From Centipeda noxia ATCC 43541 (GTDB lineage: Bacteria; Bacillota; Negativicutes; Selenomonadales; Selenomonadaceae): a stretch of 64,000 bases of DNA. Shown here one piece after another: positions 7,279 through 16,736 of the stretch. The position numbers and the translations under genes are program-made. How positions within the stretch are numbered: position 1 is the stretch's first letter; each line of letters begins with the position of its first letter. The DNA lies in assembly GCF_000160555.1 (NCBI RefSeq), contig NZ_GG749278.1, forward strand, positions 7,702 to 71,701. Direction: 5' to 3'. The notes beneath the pieces were generated by a model that ran no database searches, was not told the DNA's origin, and saw only the letters and a program-made list of their open reading frames with translations.

Positions 7279-8430
7279 TCAGGCAAAGAGATCCTTAAAT
7301 TTTTCAGTAAAACTCTTCTGCTCGGGGTTCACCGCATCTCCGCTGAGTTCGGCAAACTCCTTGAGAAGTTCCTTCTGCTTGGCCGAGAGTTTCTGCGGCG
7401 TTGTAACCTTGACGCGGACATGTTCATCGCCGCGTCCCGAACCACGCAGATTGGGAATGCCCTTCCCTTTCACGCGCAGCACGGTACCGGTCTGGATCCC
7501 AGCAGGGATCTTGAGGTCAACCGCACCGTCGAGAGTCGGCACCTGCACGGTATCGCCGAGCGATGCCTGTACAAAGGTGATCGGGATCTCGATGATGACA
7601 TCGTTCCCGCGCCGCTGAAAGAGTTTATGTGGGCGAATAAAGATGTAGACGTAGAGATCGCCGTTTGCACCTCCGCGCACACCCGCCTCGCCGCCGCCCG
7701 TAACGCGGACGCGCTGTCCGTCGTCCACGCCGCGCGGGATATTGACCTTGATCTTCTTCGTTACGCTCTTGCGTCCTGTACCGTGGCAGTCTTTGCATGG
7801 ATCCTTGATGATCTTGCCCGTACCGTGGCAGTGGCTGCAGGTGCGTGAGGTCATCATGCTGCCGAACATAGTCCGCTGCATGACTTGCTCCTGTCCCGTG
7901 CCGTGACATACCGAACAGGTCTCGGGGGTCGACCCCTTTGCCGCACCTGAACCGCCGCAAGTCGGACAGTTCTCCTCGCGCGGGATAGAGAGCTCGATCT
8001 CCTTGCCGAACGCCGCTTCTTCGAACGAGATCTCCAGATCATAACGCAGATCAGCCCCGCGTTCGGGGCCCTGTCTGCGTGCACGGCGACTGCCGCCGCC
8101 CATGCCGAACATATCAAAGATGTCGTCCATGTCAAATCCGCCGAATCCGCCGGCAGCGCCGAAGGGGTTTCCCCCTCCGGCGCTGCCGCCGCGGCGCGGA
8201 TCAAAGGCATCGTGTCCGAACTGATCATACGCTGCCTTTTTCTGCGGATCCTTCAGCACATCGTACGCCTCGTTGACTTCCTTGAATTTCTCCTCAGCAG
8301 TCTTGGGGTCGTTACGGTTGAGATCGGGATGGTATTTGCGCGCGAGTTTCTTATATGCTTTTTTGATTTCATCGTCCGAGGCGCCCTTCGGGACGCCCAG
8401 GACTTCGTAGTAATCGCGTTTCTCGCTCAC
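7279..8430 (-). CDS. dnaJ: Chaperone protein DnaJ (Hsp40)
   Basis: Co-chaperone that delivers unfolded clients to DnaK and stimulates its ATPase. The J domain (1-70) has the catalytic HPD at 34-36. A Gly/Phe-rich region lies at about 75-125. Four CxxCxGxG zinc-binding repeats follow at about 150-215 ([32 protein letters not shown]), then the client-binding C-terminal domains. At 383 residues it is a standard type I DnaJ. It starts with GTG behind AGGTGG and is 9 bases downstream of dnaK in the hrcA operon, so it is under CIRCE/HrcA control. Confidence 0.97.
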   Translation of the reverse strand: MSEKRDYYEVLGVPKGASDDEIKKAYKKLARKYHPDLNRNDPKTAEEKFKEVNEAYDVLKDPQKKAAYDQFGHDAFDPRRGGSAGGGNPFGAAGGFGGFDMDDIFDMFGMGGGSRRARRQGPERGADLRYDLEISFEEAAFGKEIELSIPREENCPTCGGSGAAKGSTPETCSVCHGTGQEQVMQRTMFGSMMTSRTCSHCHGTGKIIKDPCKDCHGTGRKSVTKKIKVNIPRGVDDGQRVRVTGGGEAGVRGGANGDLYVYIFIRPHKLFQRRGNDVIIEIPITFVQASLGDTVQVPTLDGAVDLKIPAGIQTGTVLRVKGKGIPNLRGSGRGDEHVRVKVTTPQKLSAKQKELLKEFAELSGDAVNPEQKSFTEKFKDLFA

Positions 8431-8439
8431 GATACCACC

Positions 8440-10296
8440 TTACTTCTCGTCATCCTTAACTTCGGTAAACTCTGCGTCGACAACATTGTCATCCTGCGGT
8501 GCACTGCTCTGTGCTCCTGCATCTTCACTCGGTGCTGCTCCTGCCGCGCCCGCTGCCTGCTGCGCCTGCTGATAGGCTGCTGCAGAGAGTTCATAGAGCG
8601 GCTGGCGTGCTTCCTCCGTTGCCGCCTTGATCGCCTCGATGTCCGAGCCTTTGAGAGCCTCCTTCAGCTTATCGACGGCAGTCTGGGTCTTTCCAACGAG
8701 TGCCTGATCCGCGTTCTCGCCGAGATCTTTGATGGCCTTCTCCGCCTGATAGACGAGAGAGTCGCCCGCATTGCGCGCATCGACAGCTTCCTTCTGTTTC
8801 TTATCCTCAGCGGCGTGCGTCTCCGCCTCTTTGACCATGCGCTCGATATCCTCTTTGCTCATGCCGCTGTCAGACTGAATCGTGATCTTCTGTTCCTTGC
8901 CCGTGCCGAGATCCTTCGCCGATACATTGACGATGCCGTTCGCATCAATGTCAAATTTGACCTCGATCTGCGGCACGCCGCGCGGTGCGGGCGGGATATC
9001 GGTGAGCTGGAAACGGCCGAGGGTCTTGTTTCCCGCTGCCATCTCGCGCTCGCCCTGCAGGACATGGATCTCAACACCCGGCTGATTGTCCGCCGCAGTT
9101 GAGAATACCTGACTCTTTGAAGTCGGTATGGTTGTGTTGCGGTCGATGATCTTCGTGCAGACGCCCCCGAGCGTCTCGATGCCGAGCGAGAGCGGCGTGA
9201 CATCGAGGAGCAGCACATCCTTGACCTCACCGACGAGGACGCCGCCCTGGATCGCGGCGCCGATGGAGACGCACTCATCCGGGTTGACCCCCTTCGAGGG
9301 CTCTTTGCCGAGAATCTTGCGGATCGCATCCTGCACGGCAGGGATACGGGACGAGCCACCGACGAGAATGATCTTGTCGATGTCGCTGCCCGAAAGGCCT
9401 GCATCCTCCATCGCCTTGCGTGTCGGAACCATCGTGCGCTCCACGAGATCCGCCGTGAGTTCATCAAATTTTGCACGGGTAAGCGTGAGGTCGAGATGCT
9501 TCGGCCCCGATGCATCTGCCGTGATGAACGGCAGGTTGATATTGGTCTGCGTCATGCTGGAGAGCTCGATCTTCGCCTTCTCCGCCGCCTCGATGAGGCG
9601 CTGTGCGCTCATCTTGTCCTGCGAGAGGTCGATGCCGTTCTCCTTTTTGAATTCCTCGACCATCCAGTCCATGATCTTCTTATCGAAATCATCGCCGCCG
9701 AGCACGGTGTCGCCGTTCGTCGCCTTGACTTCGAAAACACCTTCACTGAGTTCGAGGATCGAGACGTCGAATGTACCGCCGCCGAGGTCGAAGACGAGGA
9801 TGGTCTCGTCCTGATCCTTGTCGAGGCCGTACGCGAGCGCCGCTGCTGTCGGCTCATTGATGATGCGCAGCACCTCGAGTCCCGCAATCTTCCCCGCGTC
9901 CTTCGTTGCCTGACGCTGACTGTCGTTAAAATACGCAGGGACAGTAATCACTGCCTGCGAAACCGTCTCGCCAAGATACGCCTCTGCATCGCTCTTGAGC
10001 TTCTGCAGGATCATCGCAGAGATCTCGGGCGGCGTGTAGTTCTTGCCGTCAATCGTGACGTGATAGTTCGGATCGCCCATATGGCGTTTGATCGACGAGA
10101 CCGTGCGATCTGGGTTCGAGACCGCCTGATTCTTTGCGAGGCGGCCGACGAGACGCTGCCCGTCCTTCGTAAAGCCTACGACGGACGGCGTGATGCGGCT
10201 CCCCTCGGGGTTCGTGATAACAACGGGCTCTCCGCCCTCCATGACCGAGACAACGGAGTTCGTCGTGCCAAGATCAATACCTATTACTTTAGCCAT
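8440..10296 (-). CDS. dnaK: Chaperone protein DnaK (Hsp70)
   Basis: ATP-dependent Hsp70. The N-terminal nucleotide-binding domain opens with GIDLGTTNS and contains the phosphate-2 motif [10 protein letters not shown] and VGGSSRIP. The linker [11 protein letters not shown] leads to the substrate-binding domain, and the C-terminal lid ends in an acidic tail rich in Gln/Ala. It is 618 residues from MAKVIG. I chose that start rather than an in-frame ATG five codons upstream because GGAGG sits 7-8 bases before it. It is the third gene of the hrcA-grpE-dnaK-dnaJ operon. Confidence 0.98.
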   Translation of the reverse strand: MAKVIGIDLGTTNSVVSVMEGGEPVVITNPEGSRITPSVVGFTKDGQRLVGRLAKNQAVSNPDRTVSSIKRHMGDPNYHVTIDGKNYTPPEISAMILQKLKSDAEAYLGETVSQAVITVPAYFNDSQRQATKDAGKIAGLEVLRIINEPTAAALAYGLDKDQDETILVFDLGGGTFDVSILELSEGVFEVKATNGDTVLGGDDFDKKIMDWMVEEFKKENGIDLSQDKMSAQRLIEAAEKAKIELSSMTQTNINLPFITADASGPKHLDLTLTRAKFDELTADLVERTMVPTRKAMEDAGLSGSDIDKIILVGGSSRIPAVQDAIRKILGKEPSKGVNPDECVSIGAAIQGGVLVGEVKDVLLLDVTPLSLGIETLGGVCTKIIDRNTTIPTSKSQVFSTAADNQPGVEIHVLQGEREMAAGNKTLGRFQLTDIPPAPRGVPQIEVKFDIDANGIVNVSAKDLGTGKEQKITIQSDSGMSKEDIERMVKEAETHAAEDKKQKEAVDARNAGDSLVYQAEKAIKDLGENADQALVGKTQTAVDKLKEALKGSDIEAIKAATEEARQPLYELSAAAYQQAQQAAGAAGAAPSEDAGAQSSAPQDDNVVDAEFTEVKDDEK

Positions 10297-10331
10297 TTTA
10301 TATTCCTCCAAAATCTTTTCGATGTTATTTT

Positions 10332-10910
10332 TTAGCTTCCGGCTACCTGTACCATTGCGGGGCGGATGACTCTGCCCTTTGCCTGGTAGCCCTTTTGCAG
10401 CACCTGCGTGATCGTTCCGTCCGGAGCGTCGGAATCCTCAACACGCATGACCGCCTGATGGAAATTCGGGTCGAAGGTCTGTCCCTCTGCCTCGATACTC
10501 TGGAGACCATGTTTGTCGAGTACCTCGCGCAGCTGCGTGAAGATCATCTCCACGCCCTTTTGGAACGCCTCCCCATCCGTCTGCTCCACTGCCATCGCTC
10601 GCTCAAAATTGTCGAGAAGCGGCAGCAGATCGCCGAGGATATTCTGTGTGATGACGGCCGCGAGTTCCTCCTTTTCTTTCGCTGTGCGGCGGCGAAAATT
10701 TTCAAAATCCGCCTGAAGCCGCAGGATGCGGTCGCTTTTTTCCTTGAGCTCCGCTTCGAGCGCGGCGGCCTTGTCTTCGACAGGCGCAGCCTCTGCAGTC
10801 TCCGTTTCGGGCGAGGGCGTCGTTTCCGCCGCGTTCTCCACGAGCTGCTCCTCCGCCGTCTCCGCGGTCATCTCTTCCTTTTCCTGCAAGCCGTTCACCT
10901 CTCCTACCAT
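10332..10910 (-). CDS. grpE: Nucleotide exchange factor GrpE
   Basis: Exchanges ADP for ATP on DnaK. The acidic, Glu/Ala-rich N terminus (about 55 residues) precedes a long coiled coil ([20 protein letters not shown]) and the conserved beta-wing segment ending RPAMVQVAG. The most upstream start overlaps the hrcA stop by 7 bases. Later starts are possible: a TTG at about 10889 behind GGAGAGG, or the ATG at 10871. The true N terminus is therefore uncertain by up to 13 residues. It is second in the HrcA-regulated operon. Confidence 0.95.
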   Translation of the reverse strand: MVGEVNGLQEKEEMTAETAEEQLVENAAETTPSPETETAEAAPVEDKAAALEAELKEKSDRILRLQADFENFRRRTAKEKEELAAVITQNILGDLLPLLDNFERAMAVEQTDGEAFQKGVEMIFTQLREVLDKHGLQSIEAEGQTFDPNFHQAVMRVEDSDAPDGTITQVLQKGYQAKGRVIRPAMVQVAGS

Positions 10911-11938
10911 TTCAGTTGATAGATCATTTCTGTTAAATTTGTGTTCACATAGTCCAGTATGCGCATCGCCTTTGCATATTCCATGCGTGTCGGTCCGAGA
11001 ACCGCAATGGTCCCGAGCAGCCTTCCGTCAACATGATAGGTCGCCGTGATGAAGCTGCTGTCCCAGAACGTGCTGTTCGTGTTCTCGCGTCCGATTGTAA
11101 CCTCAAGGCCCTCGCCTGCGTGCGTATGCAGGATGTCCTTGACGAGATCCTCGCGTTCGAGAACGAGCAACATTGCACGGACACGTTCGAGGTCCTGAAA
11201 CTCTGGATTGCCGAGCAGCTGTGCCGTACCGCCGAGATAGAGGCGATCCTCTGACCGTCCCTCCAAAGCCCGGTGCATGACCTCTACGGCAGCAACAAAG
11301 ATCGACTCATCACCGATTGCATCGCGTACACGCCGCATATCCTGCTTTGTTACATCGCTGAGCGCTTTTCCGGCAAGTGTTTCGTTGACTGCGGCCGCCA
11401 TCCGCTGGAAATCAGCGAACGTCGCGCCGTCGGGAATCTCTACGATACGGTTCTCAACGAACCCTGCGTCCGTCATAAGGACGGCAATCGCGTGCCCCAT
11501 ATCGAGGGGCAGAAACTGGAGCATGCGGAACGTCGACTGTGCCGCCTGCGGCGCAAGCACGAGCGAGACATTGCGCGTCACATCTGCAATCAGACGCGCA
11601 GTCTCTTGAAACACCTCGTCGAGACGCCGCACGCGCCCGCGATACCAATCGTGAATCTTTGACTTCTCGGCATCCGTTACCGGAGCTACGGGCTGCAGCC
11701 CGTCGACATAGAAGCGATACCCCTTGGATGAGGGAATACGCCCGGCGGATGTGTGGGGATGCTCCAGATAGCCGAGCATCTCGAGATCCGCCATCTCATT
11801 TCGAATGGTCGCGGGGCTGATGCCGAGATTGTATTTCTGCGCGAGCGTCCGCGAGCCGACAGGCTCAGCCGATGCGATATAATCATCGACAACCGCCCAC
11901 AGGATCTGACTTTTTCGCGCGTCCAGATCGTCCGACAT
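10904..11938 (-). CDS. hrcA: Heat-inducible transcription repressor HrcA
   Basis: Represses class I heat-shock operons by binding CIRCE, and needs GroEL to be active. The N-terminal winged helix (about 1-85) includes PVGSRTLAQKYNLGISPATI, followed by GRIPSSKGYRFYVD. The rest is the GAF-like dimerisation/insert region. It is 344 residues, usual for the family. It is the first gene of the operon, starts at ATG behind GGAGAGG, and a perfect CIRCE lies 29 bases upstream, so the gene represses itself. Confidence 0.97.
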   Translation of the reverse strand: MSDDLDARKSQILWAVVDDYIASAEPVGSRTLAQKYNLGISPATIRNEMADLEMLGYLEHPHTSAGRIPSSKGYRFYVDGLQPVAPVTDAEKSKIHDWYRGRVRRLDEVFQETARLIADVTRNVSLVLAPQAAQSTFRMLQFLPLDMGHAIAVLMTDAGFVENRIVEIPDGATFADFQRMAAAVNETLAGKALSDVTKQDMRRVRDAIGDESIFVAAVEVMHRALEGRSEDRLYLGGTAQLLGNPEFQDLERVRAMLLVLEREDLVKDILHTHAGEGLEVTIGRENTNSTFWDSSFITATYHVDGRLLGTIAVLGPTRMEYAKAMRILDYVNTNLTEMIYQLKW

Positions 11939-11967
11939 TCACCCCTCTCCTCTCCTTTCAATCTCTG

Positions 11968-11994
11968 TTAGCACTCTATAAAACTGAGTGCTAA
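11968..11994. promoter_or_regulatory. CIRCE operator (HrcA binding site)
   Basis: A perfect match to the CIRCE inverted repeat: TTAGCACTC, nine bases, GAGTGCTAA. It lies between the promoter at 12010-12038 and the hrcA start, where bound HrcA would block transcription. Confidence 0.97.
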
Positions 11995-12009
11995 TCAAAA
12001 TCTATACTG

Positions 12010-12038
12010 AATATACACGGTAAAAAGCAAAAAGTCAA
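12010..12038 (-). promoter_or_regulatory. Sigma-A-type promoter of the hrcA-grpE-dnaK-dnaJ operon
   Basis: On the minus strand TTGACT and TATATT are separated by 17 bases. The CIRCE element begins about 16 bases downstream of the -10 box. Confidence 0.82.
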
Positions 12039-12069
12039 GTATAAAATGACAAAAAGTCAAAGATTCTTC

Positions 12070-12107
12070 AAAAAAACCTGCTGTACAAAAAATACAGCAG
12101 GTTTTTT
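12070..12107 (-). terminator. Terminator after the DUF1877 gene
   Basis: The stem CCTGCTGTA/TACAGCAGG has a 7-base loop and is flanked by A and T runs. It ends transcription from the gene at 12171-12650 before the hrcA promoter. Confidence 0.85.
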
Positions 12108-12170
12108 AAAGATCCGAGGTATGAAAATCACTTACGCATATCGGCCGGATCGTGCCGGCAGGAAGAGGCA

Positions 12171-12650
12171 TCACAGGATGTAAAAGATAACGGCCTTCCC
12201 CTCCTCCGCATTTTTCTTAAAGTAGGAGATCAGCTCCAACAGATAGGAATGCAGATATGAGTAAAATTCCTCTGCATCGTCTTCGGCAGTGATCGGATAG
12301 GTCCCGTCTCCCCGCATAGAGTCAAAACCATACATGTCTCGCAGCGCATCGTCGTCCAGCGTGCTCAAAAAATCAGCCGCTTCCTTTACCTCCGAAGGCG
12401 TGATGTAGAACGCACCGAAATCCGATTCACTCTCGATCCTGTTGTCATACTGCAAAGGAACGACATATCCCATGGGAGGATCGCCTTCAAACGGTTCACC
12501 ACAGAGGAGCTGATGAATTCCCTGCCATGATTTGTCGATGTCAAGCGTTTTTTCACCCGACGGATCAATGCCAAGAACAGATTGCGCTCCATCGATGACG
12601 TCCTGCAGCAGGGCATCATCGACGGCAATATAGTATCCGCTCATCCCCAT
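12171..12650 (-). CDS. DUF1877 (YfbM-like) family protein
   Basis: A 159-residue soluble acidic protein. The opening MSGYYIAVDD, the central KSWQGIHQLLCG and the spacing of aromatic residues match DUF1877, whose members bear no proven activity. I chose the start at 12650 because GGAGG lies just before it; an upstream extension in the same frame lacks a ribosome site. It stands alone, between the rplL terminator and its own terminator. Such small proteins are often found near polymorphic toxin loci, but nothing here links it to the CDI region. Confidence 0.72.
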   Translation of the reverse strand: MGMSGYYIAVDDALLQDVIDGAQSVLGIDPSGEKTLDIDKSWQGIHQLLCGEPFEGDPPMGYVVPLQYDNRIESESDFGAFYITPSEVKEAADFLSTLDDDALRDMYGFDSMRGDGTYPITAEDDAEEFYSYLHSYLLELISYFKKNAEEGKAVIFYIL

Positions 12651-12694
12651 TGTATTTTCCTCCTTTAGCAAGGGCATTCTCGTTATCCCAGTCA

Positions 12695-12726
12695 AAAACC
12701 GCCTTCCCATGCGGGAAAGCGGTTTT
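12695..12726 (-). terminator. Terminator of the ribosomal-protein operon (after rplL)
   Basis: The stem AAAACCGCCTTCCC pairs with GGGAAAGCGGTTTT around a 4-base loop. T residues follow on the minus strand. Confidence 0.85.
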
Positions 12727-12747
12727 CAAAAATCAGTATCGGCTGAA

Positions 12748-13122
12748 TTACTTCAGTTCGACCGTTGCGCCGGCCTCTTCGAGCTTTGCCTTGAGCTCGT
12801 CAGCCTCGGCCTTTGCAACATTCTCCTTAACCGGCTTCGGTGCGCCGTCAACGAGCTCCTTCGCTTCCTTCAAGCCAAGCCCCGTTGCCTCACGGACGGC
12901 CTTGATGACGTTGATCTTCTTGTCGCCGGCAGCTGCGAGAACAACCGTGAACTCCGACTTCTCCTCACCGCCCGCAGCAGCCGGGGCAGCGCCGCCGGCA
13001 GCAGCAACAGCAACCGGTGCAGCCGCACTGACACCAAACTTCTCCTCCATAGCCTTAACGAGCTCGGAGAGTTCGAGAACGGTCATGTTCTCAATGGCTT
13101 CCAGAATCTGATCCTTATTCAT
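12748..13122 (-). CDS. rplL: 50S ribosomal protein L7/L12
   Basis: The stalk protein that recruits translation factors to the ribosome. The N-terminal dimerisation segment ([20 protein letters not shown]) is followed by an Ala/Gly hinge (about 38-55) and the C-terminal domain with [20 protein letters not shown]. It is 124 residues, typical. The start at 13122 has GGAGG upstream; five extra in-frame codons before it are not translated signals. It is last in the L10 operon, 41 bases after rplJ. Confidence 0.97.
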   Translation of the reverse strand: MNKDQILEAIENMTVLELSELVKAMEEKFGVSAAAPVAVAAAGGAAPAAAGGEEKSEFTVVLAAAGDKKINVIKAVREATGLGLKEAKELVDGAPKPVKENVAKAEADELKAKLEEAGATVELK

Positions 13123-13163
13123 ACTGTATACCTCCAAAAATGTATAGTTTCTTCTTTATTCTG

Positions 13164-13700
13164 TTATGCGGACGCCTTCTGCGCACGCACTGCATCAAGC
13201 ACATAGACGGCATTGCGGAGAACGCCGTGGAGCACATTCACCGTATTCGAGATCGGTGCATTCATGCTGCCCATAAGCTTTGCAATAAGCTCTTCGCGCG
13301 ACGGGAGCGAAGCAAGCGCCCGTACCTCATTCGTCTCGATGACCTTGCCCTCGACGGTACCGACCTTGATCGACAGGATCCCCTTTTCGTCGAGCTTATT
13401 CTTCTTAATGTAGTCGCAGATGACCTTCGCCGGAGCGACTGCATCCTCTGCTGAGAATGCAAATGCCGTCGTCCCCTCAAGATGCGGGTCAAGGCCCTCG
13501 AGCCCCAGCGCATCGGCAGCGCGGCGCAGCATTGTGTTCTTCACAACGTGATAGGTAACGCCTGCAGCGCGCAGTTCACGGCGCAGCTCTGTATCCTGTG
13601 CCACGGTGAGCCCGGTATAGGTTGTGAAGACCGCGCCCTTCGCCGAAGCGAGCTGCTCTTTCAGCTCTGCAACGATGACTTCTTTCTTATGATCTGCCAT
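13164..13700 (-). CDS. rplJ: 50S ribosomal protein L10
   Basis: Base of the ribosomal stalk; binds 23S rRNA and carries L7/L12 dimers on its C-terminal helix. The first half contains VFTTYTGLTVAQDTELRREL and YHVVKNTMLRRAA, both family hallmarks. It is 178 residues, typical. GGAGGG lies before the ATG. An L10 leader sits in the upstream gap, so L10 (with L12) probably represses its own operon. Confidence 0.97.
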   Translation of the reverse strand: MADHKKEVIVAELKEQLASAKGAVFTTYTGLTVAQDTELRRELRAAGVTYHVVKNTMLRRAADALGLEGLDPHLEGTTAFAFSAEDAVAPAKVICDYIKKNKLDEKGILSIKVGTVEGKVIETNEVRALASLPSREELIAKLMGSMNAPISNTVNVLHGVLRNAVYVLDAVRAQKASA

Positions 13701-13724
13701 TAAAAATTTTCCCTCCTTTCTTAT

Positions 13725-13862
13725 TGCCGTTCGTCTCTGAGACGGCTTTTGTTTTGCCTAACTAAAAATCTCCGGCTGCTCTGCTGCCGGAGATGAATGT
13801 TCAAATTCACGTCCGGCCTCGGCAGGCGACTACGTCGTTAGATGCTTGCGCAAACCTGCTGT
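13725..13862 (-). promoter_or_regulatory. Ribosomal protein L10 leader with attenuator hairpin
   Basis: The 196-base gap between rplA and rplJ contains, on the minus strand, the GCCTGCCGAGG block I associate with the L10 leader. It is followed by a strong GC-rich stem (ATCTCCGGC.../...GCCGGAGAT, 13768-13794) and a run of five T, which is an intrinsic terminator inside the leader. This layout fits L10-mediated attenuation of rplJL. The exact ends are approximate. Confidence 0.75.
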
Positions 13863-13896
13863 CTACAGCCCGGGGAAATTCCGTATGCGCCTTACT

Positions 13897-14580
13897 TTAG
13901 CTGAGCGCAACGGGGACGGCGGGACCCATCGTCGCCACAACCGTGATGGAGCGGATATACTGCCCCTTTGCCGCTGCCGGCTTCACACGGATGAGCGTGT
14001 CGATGATCGCCTGATAGTTCTCGCGGAGCTTGTCCGCGTCGAACGACGCCTTGCCGATCGGGACATGGACGTTGCCCGCCTTGTCTGTGCGGTACTCTAC
14101 CTGTCCTGCCTTGATCTCGGTAATCGCCTTCTTGAGATCCATGGTGACTGTGCCGAGTTTCGGGTTCGGCATGAGTCCCCGGGGGCCGAGCACCTTTCCA
14201 AGACGGCCGACCGTGCCCATCATATCGGGCGTTGCGACGGCGACGTCGAAGTCGAGCCAACCGCCCTGGATCTTCTGCACGATCTCATCCGAGCCAACGA
14301 AGTCGGCCCCTGCGGCCTCTGCCTCCGCGACCTTTTCACCTTTGGCGAAGACGAGAACGCGCTGGGTCTTGCCCGTGCCGTGCGGCAGGACAAGTGCACC
14401 GCGCACCTGCTGGTCTGCATACTTCGGATCGACGCCGAGGCGCACGTGCAGTTCGATGGTCTCGTCAAATTTAGCAGTTGCCGTCTTCTTTACGAGCTCC
14501 ATCGCCTCCTGCGAAGCGTAGAGCTTGCCGCTCTCGATGAGCTTCGCAGCATCTTGGTATTTCTTACCAGATTTTGCCAT
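13897..14580 (-). CDS. rplA: 50S ribosomal protein L1
   Basis: Primary 23S rRNA binding protein of the mobile L1 stalk. It is recognised from the N terminus [13 protein letters not shown], the central [16 protein letters not shown] signature and ...[13 protein letters not shown]. It is 227 residues, full length. It is second of the rplK-rplA pair, 54 bases after rplK. Confidence 0.97.
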   Translation of the reverse strand: MAKSGKKYQDAAKLIESGKLYASQEAMELVKKTATAKFDETIELHVRLGVDPKYADQQVRGALVLPHGTGKTQRVLVFAKGEKVAEAEAAGADFVGSDEIVQKIQGGWLDFDVAVATPDMMGTVGRLGKVLGPRGLMPNPKLGTVTMDLKKAITEIKAGQVEYRTDKAGNVHVPIGKASFDADKLRENYQAIIDTLIRVKPAAAKGQYIRSITVVATMGPAVPVALS

Positions 14581-14634
14581 TATAGTCTCCCTTCGTGGTC
14601 ATAACGGGCATGTGCCCTTCCACTGCATCATAGA

Positions 14635-15060
14635 TTAATCTACGATTTCGATTCCCATGCTGCGGGCAGTCCCCTCAATCATGGATGTTGCCGCCTCGAT
14701 CGACGCGGCATTCAGATCCGGCATTTTGGACTCCGCAATCTCGCGCGCCTTTGCACGCGGGAGCTTTGCCACCTTCGTCTTGTTCGGCTCGCCCGATGCC
14801 TTCTCAATACCCGCCGCTTTCTTCAGCAGAACCGCTGCCGGAGGGGTCTTCGTGATAAAGGTAAAGGAACGATCTTCAAAGACCGTGATCTCAACCGGAA
14901 TGATGAGCCCCGCCTGTTTCGCCGTGCGCTCATTGAAGTCTTTGACGAACGCCATGATGTTCACGCCCGCCTGGCCAAGCGCAGGTCCAACCGGAGGAGC
15001 CGGTGTCGCCTTGCCCGCAGGAACCTGCAGCTTTACGACACGCGCAACCTTCTTTGCCAT
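14635..15060 (-). CDS. rplK: 50S ribosomal protein L11
   Basis: Binds the GTPase-associated region of 23S rRNA. It is recognised from [20 protein letters not shown], the proline-rich N-terminal domain that contacts L7/L12 and thiostrepton, and the C-terminal [10 protein letters not shown]. It is 141 residues from ATG 15060, behind GGAGGTG; a GTG two codons upstream is the alternative. It follows nusG by 40 bases. Confidence 0.97.
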   Translation of the reverse strand: MAKKVARVVKLQVPAGKATPAPPVGPALGQAGVNIMAFVKDFNERTAKQAGLIIPVEITVFEDRSFTFITKTPPAAVLLKKAAGIEKASGEPNKTKVAKLPRAKAREIAESKMPDLNAASIEAATSMIEGTARSMGIEIVD

Positions 15061-15100
15061 CGACACATCACCTCCTTTCGGTGTATATGTTTTTAGACAA

Positions 15101-15652
15101 TCAGATCAGTTCGACCTGATCGATTTCCACATCGAGGGGTGTCCCCTCCACGTCGACCTGCACGCGCAGCCCCGACGAGTCGATTGACGTGATCTTGCCC
15201 GCATAGTCCTCGAACGCGCCCGAAGCGATGCGGACCGTGTCTCCAACACTCACCTTTGTGCGGCGCTTCGGCGCACCGCCCACAGAACCGGAGAGAATGC
15301 GTTCTGCCTCCTCCGCCGTGAGAGGGATGGGGTGTTTCTCCGAACCGACAAAGCCCGTGACGCCTGTCGTATTGCGCACAACATACCAAGAGTGCTCGTC
15401 GACAATCATGTCGACCAGCACGTAGCCCGGGAACACCTTGCGCGGGACGACCTTTTCCTTGCCGTCCTTGACCTCGATCTCATTCTCTACAGGAACGACG
15501 ACGTTAAAGATCATCTCGCTCATGCTTGCCGAGTGCATCAGGCGCTCAAGGTTCGCCTTGACCTTGTTCTCATAGCCCGAATAGGTGTGGATGACATACC
15601 ATGCCCGGTGCGGGTTCGCCTGTCTGAGATAGAGTTCTTCCTTATCCGCCAT
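15101..15652 (-). CDS. nusG: Transcription termination/antitermination protein NusG
   Basis: Binds RNA polymerase and links it to Rho or to the ribosome. The NGN domain has [21 protein letters not shown] and FPGYVLVDM. The C-terminal KOW domain has [19 protein letters not shown]. It is 183 residues from ATG 15652, which I chose over a GTG three codons earlier because of the adjacent GGTGAGGG. It lies between secE and rplK, the standard order. Confidence 0.97.
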   Translation of the reverse strand: MADKEELYLRQANPHRAWYVIHTYSGYENKVKANLERLMHSASMSEMIFNVVVPVENEIEVKDGKEKVVPRKVFPGYVLVDMIVDEHSWYVVRNTTGVTGFVGSEKHPIPLTAEEAERILSGSVGGAPKRRTKVSVGDTVRIASGAFEDYAGKITSIDSSGLRVQVDVEGTPLDVEIDQVELI

Positions 15653-15666
15653 ATCCCTCACCTAGC

Positions 15667-15852
15667 CTAGTAATGCAGAATGACCTGAAACACACGGGCA
15701 AAAATCGTATCACAGATCCAGATCAATGCGCAGACGACGACGATGGCGATGCCGACGACACCCGTATAGGTGACGAGCTCCTTCTTCGTAGACCACGAGA
15801 CCTTCTTCATCTCGGCGACGACTTCCCGCAGGAATTTGACTATTTCTCCCAT
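15667..15852 (-). CDS. secE: Protein translocase subunit SecE
   Basis: Small clamp of the SecYEG channel. It is 61 residues with an amphipathic N-terminal helix (FLREVVAEMKKVSWSTKKEL, the family signature) and one transmembrane helix (VVGIAIVVVCALIWICDTIF). The single-helix form is usual in Firmicutes. The ATG is at 15852; longer in-frame sequence upstream is the antisense-free overlap with rpmG in another frame and is not coding. It sits between rpmG and nusG. Confidence 0.95.
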   Translation of the reverse strand: MGEIVKFLREVVAEMKKVSWSTKKELVTYTGVVGIAIVVVCALIWICDTIFARVFQVILHY

Positions 15853-15865
15853 GATAGAGATGCGC

Positions 15866-16015
15866 TTACTTCGTCTCTTTGTGCGGCGTGTGCTTGCGGC
15901 AGAACTTGCAGTACTTGCTGAACTCAAGACGGTCCGGGTTGTTCTTCTTGTTCTTGTTCGTGCGATAGTTGCGGCTATGGCACTCCGTGCACTCAAGCGT
16001 AATGTTGTTGCGCAT
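15866..16015 (-). CDS. rpmG: 50S ribosomal protein L33
   Basis: A 49-residue protein read from ATG 16015 to TAA 15866-15868: [12 protein letters not shown] opens it, and [16 protein letters not shown] ends it. It keeps both Cys pairs (CTEC, CKFC), so this is the zinc-binding C+ type. It is the first gene of the rpmG-secE-nusG operon, 13 bases before secE, with GGAGAG before its start. Confidence 0.95.
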   Translation of the reverse strand: MRNNITLECTECHSRNYRTNKNKKNNPDRLEFSKYCKFCRKHTPHKETK

Positions 16016-16060
16016 GAATATCAACTCTCCTCAATAAGTTCTTGTAAAATCACTCTTACC

Positions 16061-16089
16061 AATTTATCATACTTGGAAAATACTGTCAA
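16061..16089 (-). promoter_or_regulatory. Promoter of rpmG-secE-nusG
   Basis: TTGACA and TAAATT are spaced by 17 bases on the minus strand, about 45 bases before the rpmG start. Confidence 0.65.
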
Positions 16090-16129
16090 CGTATGCCGCG
16101 CATTTTCGTAAGGAAGCAGCGATAAAAGC

Positions 16130-16154
16130 ATAAAAGAACCCCCGAGGCGGGGGT
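16130..16154 (-). terminator. Terminator of the tRNA operon
   Basis: A compact stem ACCCCCG/CGGGGGT, followed on the minus strand by TTCTTTTAT. It lies just after the last tRNA and before the rpmG promoter. Confidence 0.75.
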
Positions 16155-16163
16155 AATATACAA

Positions 16164-16240
16164 TGGTGGCGGCACAGAGATTTGAACTCCGGACACTGCG
16201 GGTATGAACCGCATGCTCTAGCCAACTGAGCTATGCCGCC
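16164..16240 (-). tRNA. tRNA-Met (CAU, elongator)
   Basis: A 77-base cloverleaf with acceptor GGCGGCA/TGCCGCC, D-arm TAGCTCAGTTGG, anticodon loop TTCATAC and encoded CCA. The regular 1-72 pair and the absence of the three G-C pairs of the initiator stem mark an elongator. A lysidine-type Ile tRNA is less likely from the GGTTCATACCC stem. Confidence 0.9.
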
Positions 16241-16246
16241 GTTATA

Positions 16247-16322
16247 TGGAGCTGATGACCAGGATTGAACTGGTGACCTTATCCTTACCAAGGATACGCT
16301 CTGCCGACTGAGCTACACCAGC
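16247..16322 (-). tRNA. tRNA-Thr (GGU)
   Basis: A 76-base cloverleaf with acceptor GCTGGTG/CATCAGC, anticodon loop TTGGTAA giving GGU, T-arm GTTCAATCC and encoded CCA. Confidence 0.93.
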
Positions 16323-16331
16323 ATACAGACT

Positions 16332-16407
<76 letters not shown>

Positions 16408-16413
16408 ATATGG

Positions 16414-16499
16414 TGGTGGGCAGGGATGGATTCGAACCATCGTAATCCGAAGATGACAGATTTACAGTCTGTTGCCTTTAACCACTCGGCCACCTACCC
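16414..16499 (-). tRNA. tRNA-Tyr (GUA)
   Basis: An 86-base class II tRNA with a long variable arm (CATCTTCGGATTACG region), anticodon loop CTGTAAA giving GUA, acceptor GGGTAGG/CCTGCCC and encoded CCA. Confidence 0.94.
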
Positions 16500-16517
16500 A
16501 TGATAATTATGCGATTT

Positions 16518-16593
<76 letters not shown>

Positions 16594-16643
16594 ATATTTC
16601 TGTCGCTCGGACAGGTGCTTGCGCATTGCGCTAACAAGACGAT

Positions 16644-16672
16644 ATTATACGGCATAGGGCTGCGCCCGTCAA
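16644..16672 (-). promoter_or_regulatory. Promoter of the tRNA operon
   Basis: TTGACG and a consensus TATAAT are separated by 17 bases on the minus strand. The -10 box ends about 50 bases before the first tRNA, and a GC-rich segment follows it. Confidence 0.85.
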
Positions 16673-16682
16673 TACCTAAAAT

Positions 16683-16714
16683 AAAAAATGGAGCAGAATT
16701 TTTCTGCTCCATCG
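16683..16714 (-). terminator. Terminator after the phosphofructokinase gene
   Basis: The stem ATGGAGCAGAA/TTCTGCTCCAT is followed on the minus strand by a run of T. Confidence 0.85.
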
Positions 16715-16736
16715 GTTTCTTTCAAAAGAATAAGTG

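Noticed and set aside
15853-15996. 48-residue Arg/Ser/Thr-rich extension of secE
   Set aside because: It overlaps rpmG out of frame; L33 with both Cys pairs is the real product there.
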